A stretch of DNA of 64,000 nt from Rudaea sp. 3F27F6 (GTDB lineage: Bacteria > Pseudomonadota > Gammaproteobacteria > Xanthomonadales > Rhodanobacteraceae). The stretch spans positions 682,001 through 746,000 of the forward strand of contig NZ_SCNG01000001.1 in the NCBI RefSeq assembly GCF_005503555.1, read 5' to 3'. Under the pieces are notes generated by a model. It made no database searches and was not told the DNA's origin. It saw only the letters and a program-made list of their open reading frames with translations. Position 1 is the first letter of the stretch. Every line of letters starts with the position of its first letter. Position numbers and translations under genes: made by a program. Shown here piece by piece: positions 57,179 through 64,000 of this stretch.

Positions 57179-57808
57179 CTATTTGGTGCCGAACAAGCGG
57201 TCGCCCGCGTCGCCGAGACCCGGCACGATGTAGCCGTGGTCGTTGAGATGGCTGTCGATCGCCGCCGTGTAGATCGGCACTTCGGGATGCGCGTCCTGCA
57301 AGACCTTGATGCCCTCGGGCGCGGCGACGAGGCAGACGAATTTGATCGCCTGCGCACCGCGTTCTTTGATCCGGTCGAGCGCGGCGACGGCGGAATGTCC
57401 CGTTGCGAGCATCGGATCGAGCACGACGGCAAGGCGCTCGCCGATGTCGAGCGGCAGCTTGCAGTAGTACTCGACCGCTTCGAGCGTGTGCGGGTCGCGA
57501 TACAGGCCGACATGGCCGACGCGCGCCGACGGAATGATGTCGAGCATGCCGTCGAGCAAGCCGTTGCCGGCACGCAGGATCGAGATCAGGCAGAGCTTCT
57601 TCGACGACAGAGTTGGCGCGTCGATGGTCGCCAACGGCGTTTCGATCTGCATCGTCTCGAGCAGCAGATCGCGCGTCACCTCGTAGGCCATCAACGTGCC
57701 GATTTCCGAAAGCAGTTGACGGAACTCCGCAGTCGACGCCTGCTTGCGCCGCATCAGGGTCAGTTTGTGTTGGACCAGCGGATGATCTATGACGACGACG
57801 TTGGACAT
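57179..57808 (-). CDS. upp: Uracil phosphoribosyltransferase (URC6-type role)
   Basis: Encodes 209 residues from the ATG at 57808 ([16 protein letters not shown]), with GAGGTT upstream. The PRPP-binding loop is [10 protein letters not shown] and the uracil-binding end is [16 protein letters not shown]. It makes UMP from uracil and PRPP. It is the third gene on this strand after the GTP-cyclohydrolase-II-like and DUF1688 genes. In the URC uracil-degradation pathway of Lachancea kluyveri, a uracil phosphoribosyltransferase (URC6) supplies the pathway. A palindromic repeat lies between it and the DUF1688 gene. Confidence 0.96.
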   Translation of the reverse strand: MSNVVVIDHPLVQHKLTLMRRKQASTAEFRQLLSEIGTLMAYEVTRDLLLETMQIETPLATIDAPTLSSKKLCLISILRAGNGLLDGMLDIIPSARVGHVGLYRDPHTLEAVEYYCKLPLDIGERLAVVLDPMLATGHSAVAALDRIKERGAQAIKFVCLVAAPEGIKVLQDAHPEVPIYTAAIDSHLNDHGYIVPGLGDAGDRLFGTK

Positions 57809-57837
57809 ATTCGCAACCTCACGGATTGATAAAGCGC

Positions 57838-57980
57838 CTGCCTCCCTTCTCCCCGCGGGAGAAGGTGGCGCGGCAGCGCCGGATGAGGGAAAAGCACCCC
57901 GGTTTCGCAATGCGTCGCAAATTGAGATGCTTTTCCCTCATCTGCCCCCGGGCGTTTTCTTCCGAAGGGCGAAGGGAAGA
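57838..57980. repeat. Dispersed palindromic intergenic repeat, copy 2 (inside the URC operon)
   Basis: Blocks GCGGGAGAAGGTGGCG and GATGAGGGAAAAGC (57882-57895), and an exact inverted copy GCTTTTCCCTCATC (57929-57942). Outer CCTTCTCC and GAAGGGCGAAGGGAAG sequences can extend the stem. It shares the core with the copy at 47668-47810. Confidence 0.75.
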
Positions 57981-59255
57981 TTAAAAAACGGTTCCGTCAC
58001 TGACGATATTCAAAGGCGGCGCGCCGCCCGGCCGCTTCTCCGCGGCGATCTTGCGCCCGGCTGTCCAAGTGCCGCCTTCGAGCACGCGCACGAGCGGCAG
58101 GCTGTCGGCATCGAGGCCGAGCTTGACACGGATGCGCTCGGCGACGCGATCGAGGCCGATTACGGTCAGCGCACGCCACTCGACGATCGCCGGATGGTCC
58201 ACGCTGAGCGCCTGAGTATACAAATTCGCATCGCGCGACCGGATCACGTCGAAATCGAGCAGAAGGCCGCCGTTGCGGTACTCAGGCAGGCCGGTCAGCC
58301 GGTCGAGGCCCGTGACTTCGAGGCCGCCGTCGGCGAGTGGCTCCAGCAGCGAATAAGCGAGCCACTGGGTCAGCTTGTGGAACGGTACGAGCCCGTCGGT
58401 CGGATCGTTCGCGTCGGCCGCCGCACTCGGATGCTTCCAGCAATCGCCGAGATCGACGCCGCCGATTTCGAGGCGCCCCGGCCAGACCGGGCCGAGCGCG
58501 TGCAACAGGGTTTCGAGCAACAGGCTCGCCGGAATCTTCCCATCGACGGCGCGCGCCGCCAGATAGTCGTAGAGATGACCAAGCCGTGCCGGCGCGCCGA
58601 ACACCGCCGCGTTGGTGCGAGCCGCCGCACCGAGCCGGCGCAGCAGGTTCGTGCGCCCCGGCACGCCGACCAGCGGATTGTTGGCGTCGACCTGAAAGCC
58701 GCGCTCGATATCGTCATCGGCGAGCTGCATCAGCGCGGCCGCATCACTGCGCAGCGGCGTGGTCTTGTCGGCCGAGAACGCGCCGGCGACGAACATGTCG
58801 AAGCTCGCCACGCCGAGGCCTTCCGAGCGCGAAAAGCCTTTGTGATTCGCACCGTCGTAGTATTCCCACGACGCGCCCGCGCCGGCGTCGAGCAGGACGC
58901 TCGGAATGGTCAGATCGATGCCGATGCGCGCGCGTTCCGCCGCATGCTCCGGCCCGGACAATCCCTGCTGCTCGACCAGCCTACCCCAGCGGTCGATGCC
59001 GCCCGCCTCGAAATGGCGGCGGCGGCTGTGGATCGGCACCTTCAGATCGGGAAAGCGCTTGCGCATCACGCCGAGCACGTAGTCGGCGCAGGCGTCGAGC
59101 TTGTCCTCGTGCCAGGTGAAATGCGGCGTCTTGCCCGCTTCCGCGGCGGCCATAATGCGGCTGCAGCGCTCGCGCACCGCGTCGGCGCTCAGCAGCTTCA
59201 GCGCGGCCTGCTTTTCCTTGCTCTGCGCCTGCTCACTGCCCCCTGGGTTATTCAT
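57981..59255 (-). CDS. DUF1688 protein, Urc4 homologue
   Basis: Encodes 424 residues. Recognised as DUF1688 by overall length and segments such as VPIHSRRRHFEAGGIDRWG, SVLLDAGAGASWEYYD, RSEGLGVASFDMF and FHKLTQWLAYSLLEPL. No catalytic mechanism is known. In Lachancea kluyveri the DUF1688 protein Urc4 is required for uracil catabolism, and bacterial homologues cluster with a GTP cyclohydrolase II-like gene. Here the start codon overlaps the end of that gene by 8 bp, and upp follows. Cytosolic: no signal peptide. Confidence 0.9.
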   Translation of the reverse strand: MNNPGGSEQAQSKEKQAALKLLSADAVRERCSRIMAAAEAGKTPHFTWHEDKLDACADYVLGVMRKRFPDLKVPIHSRRRHFEAGGIDRWGRLVEQQGLSGPEHAAERARIGIDLTIPSVLLDAGAGASWEYYDGANHKGFSRSEGLGVASFDMFVAGAFSADKTTPLRSDAAALMQLADDDIERGFQVDANNPLVGVPGRTNLLRRLGAAARTNAAVFGAPARLGHLYDYLAARAVDGKIPASLLLETLLHALGPVWPGRLEIGGVDLGDCWKHPSAAADANDPTDGLVPFHKLTQWLAYSLLEPLADGGLEVTGLDRLTGLPEYRNGGLLLDFDVIRSRDANLYTQALSVDHPAIVEWRALTVIGLDRVAERIRVKLGLDADSLPLVRVLEGGTWTAGRKIAAEKRPGGAPPLNIVSDGTVF

Positions 59256-60504
59256 TCAGTCCTCGTCCTTTTGCCTGTGCGAGCACGTCCGCCGTCGGTG
59301 CGGCTTCGGTGCTGAAGTAGCCCGCCGCGACTTTCGCGTCCATTTCCACGCGCGCATCCTGCGGAATCAGTTCGTCGGGAATCGCCACGCGTTCGACCAC
59401 GTCGATGCCCTGCTCGACGAGCGCGCCGTGCTTCATATTGCTCATCGAGGCCCAGCGGTCGATGCGCCTGATGCCGAGCCAGTGGAACACGTCGGGCATA
59501 AGTTCCTGGAAGCGCATGTCCTGCACGCCGGCGACGCATTCGGTGCGCGCAAAATACGTTTCGGCGCGGTCGCCGCCTTGCTGGCGCTTGCGCGCGTTGT
59601 AGACAAGGAACTTGGTCACCTCGCCGAGCGCGCGGCCTTCCTTGCGGTTGTAGACGACGAGACCGACACCGCCCTGCTGTGCCATTTCAATGCAGACCTC
59701 GATGCCGTGGGCGAGATACGGGCGGCAGGTACAGATGTCCGAACCGAACACGTCGGAGCCGTTGCATTCGTCGTGCACGCGGCAGGCGACCTTGGTTTCG
59801 TCTTTGCCGAGCTGGGTCGTATCGCCGAAGAAGTACAGGGTCATGCCGCCGATCGGCGGCAGGAAGACGTGCAGGTCGGAGCGCGTGACCAGTTCGGGGA
59901 ACATGCCGCCGGTCTGCTCGAACAGGCCGCGGCGCAAGTCCGACTCCTTGATGCCGAAACGCTGCGCAATACCGGGCAGATACCAGACCGGATCGACCGC
60001 GGCCTTGGTCACTTTCACGTCGCCGTTCGCGTGAAGGATGTGCCCGTCGGCCTTGAGCCTGCCCGCTTCGATCGCGTCCTTGAGCTCGGGCATATTGATG
60101 TGCGCGCGCGTCACCGCGATCGTCGGCCGGATATCGGCACCGGCAGCAATGTCGTCGGCGAACGCCGTCGCGACCATATGGCCCCAGGGATCGAGCGAAA
60201 CGATCTTGTCGTTGCCGGCCGCGTTCTTCTCCGACCACTGCGCATGCGGGCCTAACGGATCGGCCGGCGCGGTATTGGTCAGATCGGGCCGATGCCCGCG
60301 GTCGAGGCGGCCGGCGGCGATCGCCAGGGCGCGGTATACGGCGTAGGCACCCGAGTGCGTGCCGATGACGTTGCGTTTGGCGGAATCGGTCAGCGAAGCG
60401 ATAATCGGCCCGCGTTCTTTCGGCGTGGGTGCGCCCCAGTGAATCGGTGCCGCCTGACTGCGGCTGTCGGGGTGTGACGTCAGGACGATGTGGCGTGAAC
60501 TCAT
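59248..60504 (-). CDS. GTP cyclohydrolase II-like protein, Urc1 homologue
   Basis: Encodes 418 residues, about twice the length of RibA; the first ~200 residues are an extension. The GTP cyclohydrolase II domain keeps the three zinc cysteines (C247, C258, C260) in CRVHDECNG...DICTCR, and YNRKEGRALG. The RibA nucleotide-site motifs downstream (DTVEAN..LG..D.R) are altered: GGDRAETYFARTE and GVQDMRF. This divergence, and the DUF1688-upp neighbours, fit Urc1, thought to open a pyrimidine ring rather than make riboflavin precursors. No other rib gene is near. Confidence 0.9.
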   Translation of the reverse strand: MSSRHIVLTSHPDSRSQAAPIHWGAPTPKERGPIIASLTDSAKRNVIGTHSGAYAVYRALAIAAGRLDRGHRPDLTNTAPADPLGPHAQWSEKNAAGNDKIVSLDPWGHMVATAFADDIAAGADIRPTIAVTRAHINMPELKDAIEAGRLKADGHILHANGDVKVTKAAVDPVWYLPGIAQRFGIKESDLRRGLFEQTGGMFPELVTRSDLHVFLPPIGGMTLYFFGDTTQLGKDETKVACRVHDECNGSDVFGSDICTCRPYLAHGIEVCIEMAQQGGVGLVVYNRKEGRALGEVTKFLVYNARKRQQGGDRAETYFARTECVAGVQDMRFQELMPDVFHWLGIRRIDRWASMSNMKHGALVEQGIDVVERVAIPDELIPQDARVEMDAKVAAGYFSTEAAPTADVLAQAKGRGLNE

Positions 60505-60528
60505 GTCTTTAGGCGGTCACAAAAATGC

Positions 60529-60556
60529 AGCATACCGAGTTTTAAGGACGTGTAAA
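60529..60556 (-). promoter_or_regulatory. Probable promoter of the URC operon
   Basis: On the minus strand TTTACA (60556-60551), a 16-bp spacer and TATGCT (60534-60529). The start site would be about 20 nt upstream of the first start codon at 60504. Confidence 0.65.
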
Positions 60557-60825
60557 GTAGATTGAAAAAGCGCGCTGTAACGTGATTCCGGCGCGCGCCG
60601 AGTGTTGAACGAACTCAGTACCTGCAGTCGAATTTTCGCCTCGGGGTGTTGTTGAACGGTTTTACGCGACGGAATAGGACAAAGGTGAAGATCGAGAAAT
60701 GGAGTTGCGCTCGAACTGGAGTGACGAACGAATGAATCCGCCATCTTCGACCGAATGGATAAATAGCCGTCTAAACGTCCAAATAACCCGCCGCTGAACA
60801 CCCTGCCTCTTTCCACGCCTGCAAG

Positions 60826-60854
60826 CTGCAAAGCCACCTCGATCCGTGTATGAT
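60826..60854 (+). promoter_or_regulatory. Probable promoter of metK
   Basis: CTGCAA (60826-60831), a 17-bp spacer and TATGAT (60849-60854), about 45 bp upstream of the metK ATG. Confidence 0.55.
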
Positions 60855-60899
60855 GCGCGGTTTCCATCTTTCCATCCGAATTAAAGGATATATACCGAA

Positions 60900-62093
60900 A
60901 TGAGCAACTATCTCTTCACCTCCGAATCGGTGTCCGAAGGCCATCCGGACAAGGTTGCCGACCAGATCTCCGACGCCGTGCTCGACGCCATCCTCGTGCA
61001 GGACAAGCGTGCGCGCGTCGCCTGCGAAACGCTGGTGAAGACAGGCGTTGCGATCGTCGCGGGCGAAGTCACGACGAGTGCGTGGATCGACCTCGAAGCG
61101 CTGACCCGCAAGGTGATCCTCGACATCGGCTACAACTCGTCCGACGTCGGCTTCGACGGCGCCACCTGCGGCGTGCTCAACCTGATCGGCAAGCAGTCGC
61201 CCGACATCAACCAGGGCGTCGACCGCAAGTCGCCGGAAGAACAGGGCGCGGGCGACCAGGGCCTGATGTTCGGCTACGCGACCAACGAAACGCGCGACTA
61301 CATGCCGGCCGCGATCTACTACTCGCACCGTCTCGTCGAACAGCAGGCCAAGGTGCGCAAGAAGGGCAAGCTCAAGTGGCTGCGCCCCGATGCGAAGTCG
61401 CAGGTCACCCTGCGCTACGAGGACGGCAAGGCCGTCGCGATCGATGCCGTCGTGCTCTCTACCCAGCACGATCCGGGCATCAAGCAGAAGGATCTCGTCG
61501 CCGGCGTGCGCGAGGAAATCCTCAACCCGGTGCTGCCGGCCAAGTGGCTGCACAAGGGCACCAAGTTCCACATCAATCCGACCGGCAAGTTCGTCATCGG
61601 CGGCCCGGTCGGCGACTGCGGCCTGACCGGCCGCAAGATCATCGTCGACACCTACGGCGGCTGGGCCCGTCACGGCGGCGGCGCGTTCTCGGGCAAGGAT
61701 CCGTCCAAGGTCGACCGCTCGGCCGCTTACGCGGCGCGCTACGTGGCGAAGAACATCGTTGCGGCCGGCATCGCCGACCGTTGCGAAATCCAGGTCAGCT
61801 ACGCGATCGGCGTGGCCGAACCGACCTCGATCTCGGTGACCACGTTCGGCACCGGCAAGATTCCGGACGCGCAGATCGAAAAGCTGATCCGCAAGCACTT
61901 CGACCTGCGTCCGTACGGCATCATCAAGATGCTCGACCTGATCCACCCGATGTACCAGCAGACCGCCGCCTACGGCCATTTCGGCCGCACCCCGCAGCAG
62001 GTCAAGCTGGCCAACGGCGAAACCTACACCACGTTCTCGTGGGAGAAGACGGACAAGGCCGAGCAACTGCGCGCGGATGCGAAGCTGAAGTAA
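60900..62093 (+). CDS. metK: S-adenosylmethionine synthetase
   Basis: Encodes 397 residues. Signatures: [36 protein letters not shown], and [19 protein letters not shown] split by the loop, with [18 protein letters not shown] at the end. It makes SAM from methionine and ATP. AAAGGA lies 14 nt upstream of the ATG. It is a single-gene unit with its own promoter and terminator. Confidence 0.98.
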   Translation: MSNYLFTSESVSEGHPDKVADQISDAVLDAILVQDKRARVACETLVKTGVAIVAGEVTTSAWIDLEALTRKVILDIGYNSSDVGFDGATCGVLNLIGKQSPDINQGVDRKSPEEQGAGDQGLMFGYATNETRDYMPAAIYYSHRLVEQQAKVRKKGKLKWLRPDAKSQVTLRYEDGKAVAIDAVVLSTQHDPGIKQKDLVAGVREEILNPVLPAKWLHKGTKFHINPTGKFVIGGPVGDCGLTGRKIIVDTYGGWARHGGGAFSGKDPSKVDRSAAYAARYVAKNIVAAGIADRCEIQVSYAIGVAEPTSISVTTFGTGKIPDAQIEKLIRKHFDLRPYGIIKMLDLIHPMYQQTAAYGHFGRTPQQVKLANGETYTTFSWEKTDKAEQLRADAKLK

Positions 62094-62115
62094 GCCACCC
62101 GCGTCATCGATTCGC

Positions 62116-62143
62116 AAAAAAGGCCGCGATTGCGGCCTTTTTT
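62116..62143 (+). terminator. Rho-independent terminator of metK
   Basis: A6-GGCCGC, loop GATT, GCGGCC-T6, 22 bp after the stop codon. Symmetric, so it can also act on the minus strand. Confidence 0.93.
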
Positions 62144-62212
62144 GTGCGCGGCGGATTTGCCCCGCGCGAACAACGGTGCGAGTCCCTGTCTGGACTCAGC
62201 CGAAGCGGCGCT

Positions 62213-63568
62213 CTAGGGATTCGGCTTGTTGCCCGTCTCGACCCAGCCGATCACGTCGTTGACCGCGGCGACGATCTGCTCCGAGGTGAATCCGCAGTGT
62301 GCGAGACCCGGCGTATCCGAGCCGAGCACGTGGGGGTCTTCCTTCTGCGGCACCTGGCGGTCGACGAAGTTCGCGCCGTTGCCGGCCTGCGCGATCGCCT
62401 CGCGCAACATCGGCTCATGGACGTCGGTCGGCACGAGCGGATCGACGGCGTTGTAGATCGAGATCAACTTGGCGTCGAAGCGGCCGGTCGGCTTGTACCA
62501 CGCGTTAGCCTTCGCCACGGCCGCGGGATCGGCATGCACGCGTTCGATGTCGCGGTTCAAGGCCGCGTTCTCGGCTTCCGACAGATGCGGGCTCGAATAG
62601 GTCTTCGCCGAATTGTCGTAGATCGGGCCGCCGAAGGTCGCGTTGATGTCGTCCTGGCCCAGTGCGAGCGTCGCTAGCGGCACGGCAAACGCCGCCGGGT
62701 CCTTCACCGTGCCGGCGACGGCGACGATGTTGTCGATGATGCGGTCCTCGGCGCCGCCCGGATGCGCCTTGGCGACCGCAAACAGCGCGAGCATAGGCGC
62801 GCGCACGCGCAATATCTGCACGGCGAGCGTGGCCGGCGCGACGTAGTTGAGCGGCCCGGACGGGAAGCTCGCGAGCGCCGAACGCGCGATGCTCTTGTCG
62901 CCCGGTAGTTCGTAGGCCGTGCCGCGCGTAAAATAGTTGTAGGCCGCGCGGATATCGATCATCCAGCCAATCTGACGCGGCCAGTCGCCGACCACGCCGC
63001 AGGCGGCGATCGCGCCGGCAAATTCGTGCGGATATTTCTCGATGAGTCCCATCGTGATGTTGCCGCCCATCGAGCCGCCGAACATGTAGGCGCGCGTCGA
63101 ACCGAGCCGGTCGGTGAACTGTTTTAGCCGATAGGTGTTTTCGATCGCGCTCTCGACCGCGACGCCCGACTTGTCGTAAGCGCTTTCGCCGACGGCGAAG
63201 CCGCGCGCATACGGCGTGCGCACGACGCCCAATGCATCGCGATCGAGCGGATTGGCTGCCACGCCGAGATTGTTCCAGGCTCCGGGCGGGCTGTAGCCGT
63301 TGGCCCAGAGCACGACTTGCTTGTTCCAGCGCCACGGCACGGCGAGATTGAACGGATGTCCTTCGAGATATCCCTTGAAGCGCAGGCCGCCGTCATCCGT
63401 GCGGGTGACGCCGAGCGAGGTCGCGCCGGCTTTCTCCGCAAGTTCGACGAGGGCTTTCTGCTCGTCGTCGAAGCTGCCCGCGCTGCGACTGATGAACCAA
63501 CTGCCGCCGACGCCGAGCGCAACGACAAGCGCGAGCAGCACGACGACGAAAAGTATAATTTTTCTCAT
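62213..63568 (-). CDS. Membrane-anchored alpha/beta hydrolase
   Basis: Encodes 451 residues. An N-terminal hydrophobic helix (IILFVVVLLALVVALGVGG) is an anchor or uncleaved signal, so the enzyme faces the periplasm. The nucleophile elbow is GGSMGG (S156), the acid is probably in YNAVDPLVP, and the histidine is in LAHCGF near the end. The substrate is unknown; an esterase or peptidase role is possible. It lies about 50 bp downstream of a TonB-dependent receptor gene on the same strand, hinting at use of an imported compound. Confidence 0.85.
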   Translation of the reverse strand: MRKIILFVVVLLALVVALGVGGSWFISRSAGSFDDEQKALVELAEKAGATSLGVTRTDDGGLRFKGYLEGHPFNLAVPWRWNKQVVLWANGYSPPGAWNNLGVAANPLDRDALGVVRTPYARGFAVGESAYDKSGVAVESAIENTYRLKQFTDRLGSTRAYMFGGSMGGNITMGLIEKYPHEFAGAIAACGVVGDWPRQIGWMIDIRAAYNYFTRGTAYELPGDKSIARSALASFPSGPLNYVAPATLAVQILRVRAPMLALFAVAKAHPGGAEDRIIDNIVAVAGTVKDPAAFAVPLATLALGQDDINATFGGPIYDNSAKTYSSPHLSEAENAALNRDIERVHADPAAVAKANAWYKPTGRFDAKLISIYNAVDPLVPTDVHEPMLREAIAQAGNGANFVDRQVPQKEDPHVLGSDTPGLAHCGFTSEQIVAAVNDVIGWVETGNKPNP

Positions 63569-63619
63569 GATCTTCCCCTGCTTCGATTGCCGCCGTCGCG
63601 GCGCTGGCCCTGCAGCCGC

Positions 63620-64000
63620 TCAATAACTTCCGGACAACCGCAGCATCCAGGTGCGCGGCTGGATATAGGTGACTTCATGCCAAGGATATGCCGGGCCGCC
63701 GGAGTAGGCCGTGGTGATGCCACGCCGGTCGAATGCGTTGTTCAAGCTCAGCGAGATCTCCGGAGACGTCGGCAGTGTGGAGAATCCGACGCGCAACTGC
63801 GCATCGACTTCGCTGTAACCGAACACCGTATCGGGCTGGTTGATGCCGTAGGTCGCGCGGCCGATGTAAGCATCGGTAAGATAACCACCCCAGTACCACG
63901 AACCCATGCTGCGCTGATAGTCGAGTGTCGCCGCGCCCTGCCATTTCGGCGACAGCGGCCACGCCGTGCCCTTCGGCACCAGCGGCTGTGTCGATACGGC
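63620..64000 (-). CDS. TonB-dependent receptor, C-terminal part (truncated by window end)
   Basis: About 126 codons are open to the end of the window, so the start lies outside. The LSPKWQGAATLDYQ, YGEVD-like YSEVDAQLRVGF, LSLNNAFDRRG and terminal WMLRLSGSY pattern is that of the last strands of a TonB-dependent outer-membrane receptor barrel, with a C-terminal aromatic residue. The plug domain and ligand cannot be judged. Confidence 0.85.
   Translation of the reverse strand, partial: AVSTQPLVPKGTAWPLSPKWQGAATLDYQRSMGSWYWGGYLTDAYIGRATYGINQPDTVFGYSEVDAQLRVGFSTLPTSPEISLSLNNAFDRRGITTAYSGGPAYPWHEVTYIQPRTWMLRLSGSY

Larger units (their letters stand above)
60505..60899. other. Divergent intergenic region between the URC operon and metK
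   Basis: These 395 bp hold a promoter for the URC genes (60529-60556, minus) and one for metK (60826-60854, plus). The AT-richer middle has no believable ORF. No SAM-binding riboswitch consensus was recognised in the metK leader. Confidence 0.6.

Noticed and set aside
60856-60899. SAM riboswitch before metK
   Set aside because: Only about 45 nt separate the likely start site from the ATG, and no SAM-I, SAM-II or SAM-IV core was recognised.

Overview
The window looks like a chromosomal segment of a high-GC gammaproteobacterium of the Xanthomonadales/Lysobacterales type. The support is gene content and order: rplU-rpmA-obgE beside a divergent rpsT/murJ pair, nnr-tsaE-amiC-mutL divergent from queG, pcnB-folK-panB-panC, dapA-bamC, and phoB-phoR-ppk. 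It also carries many exported proteins and dispersed intergenic repeats typical of that order. Placement below order level is inference only. No prophage, insertion sequence, integron or CRISPR array is visible.

Layout. Positions 1-2370 hold the 3' part of a large exported protein with tandem Ig-like repeats. Positions 2386-6385 are the murJ, rpsT, obgE, rpmA, rplU block. Positions 6485-18111 mix housekeeping and metabolic genes: uvrA, a thioesterase, a copper chaperone, a DUF4139 protein, two crotonase-family enzymes, a DUF1289-Nudix-sseA operon, an FKBP isomerase and a DUF1684 protein. Positions 18142-24606 are mutL, amiC, tsaE, nnr and queG. Positions 24641-29533 are pantothenate and folate genes plus pcnB. 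A tRNA-Glu(CTC) follows, then fdxA, bamC, dapA, gcvR, bcp and phoH.

Positions 34662-42883 form a cluster rich in exported proteins of unknown role: a YVTN beta-propeller, a second propeller with a C-terminal sorting-like tail, an outer-membrane barrel, a small exported protein coupled to a large zinc metalloprotease, and thiD in the middle. After it come an NAD-type isocitrate dehydrogenase, an AhpD-like protein coupled to glutaredoxin, a BepA-like protease/chaperone, phoB-phoR-ppk, a nucleoside transporter, dusB, a LysR/YeiH pair and a periplasmic catalase-like protein.

The most notable system is at 57179-60504. Three co-directional genes encode a divergent GTP cyclohydrolase II homologue, a DUF1688 protein and uracil phosphoribosyltransferase. 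This is the gene set of the URC pyrimidine-degradation pathway described from the yeast Lachancea kluyveri (URC1, URC4, URC6). A recognisable promoter precedes it, and a palindromic dispersed repeat sits inside it. The same repeat family separates phoB from phoR. metK, an alpha/beta hydrolase and the 3' end of a TonB-dependent receptor gene close the window.
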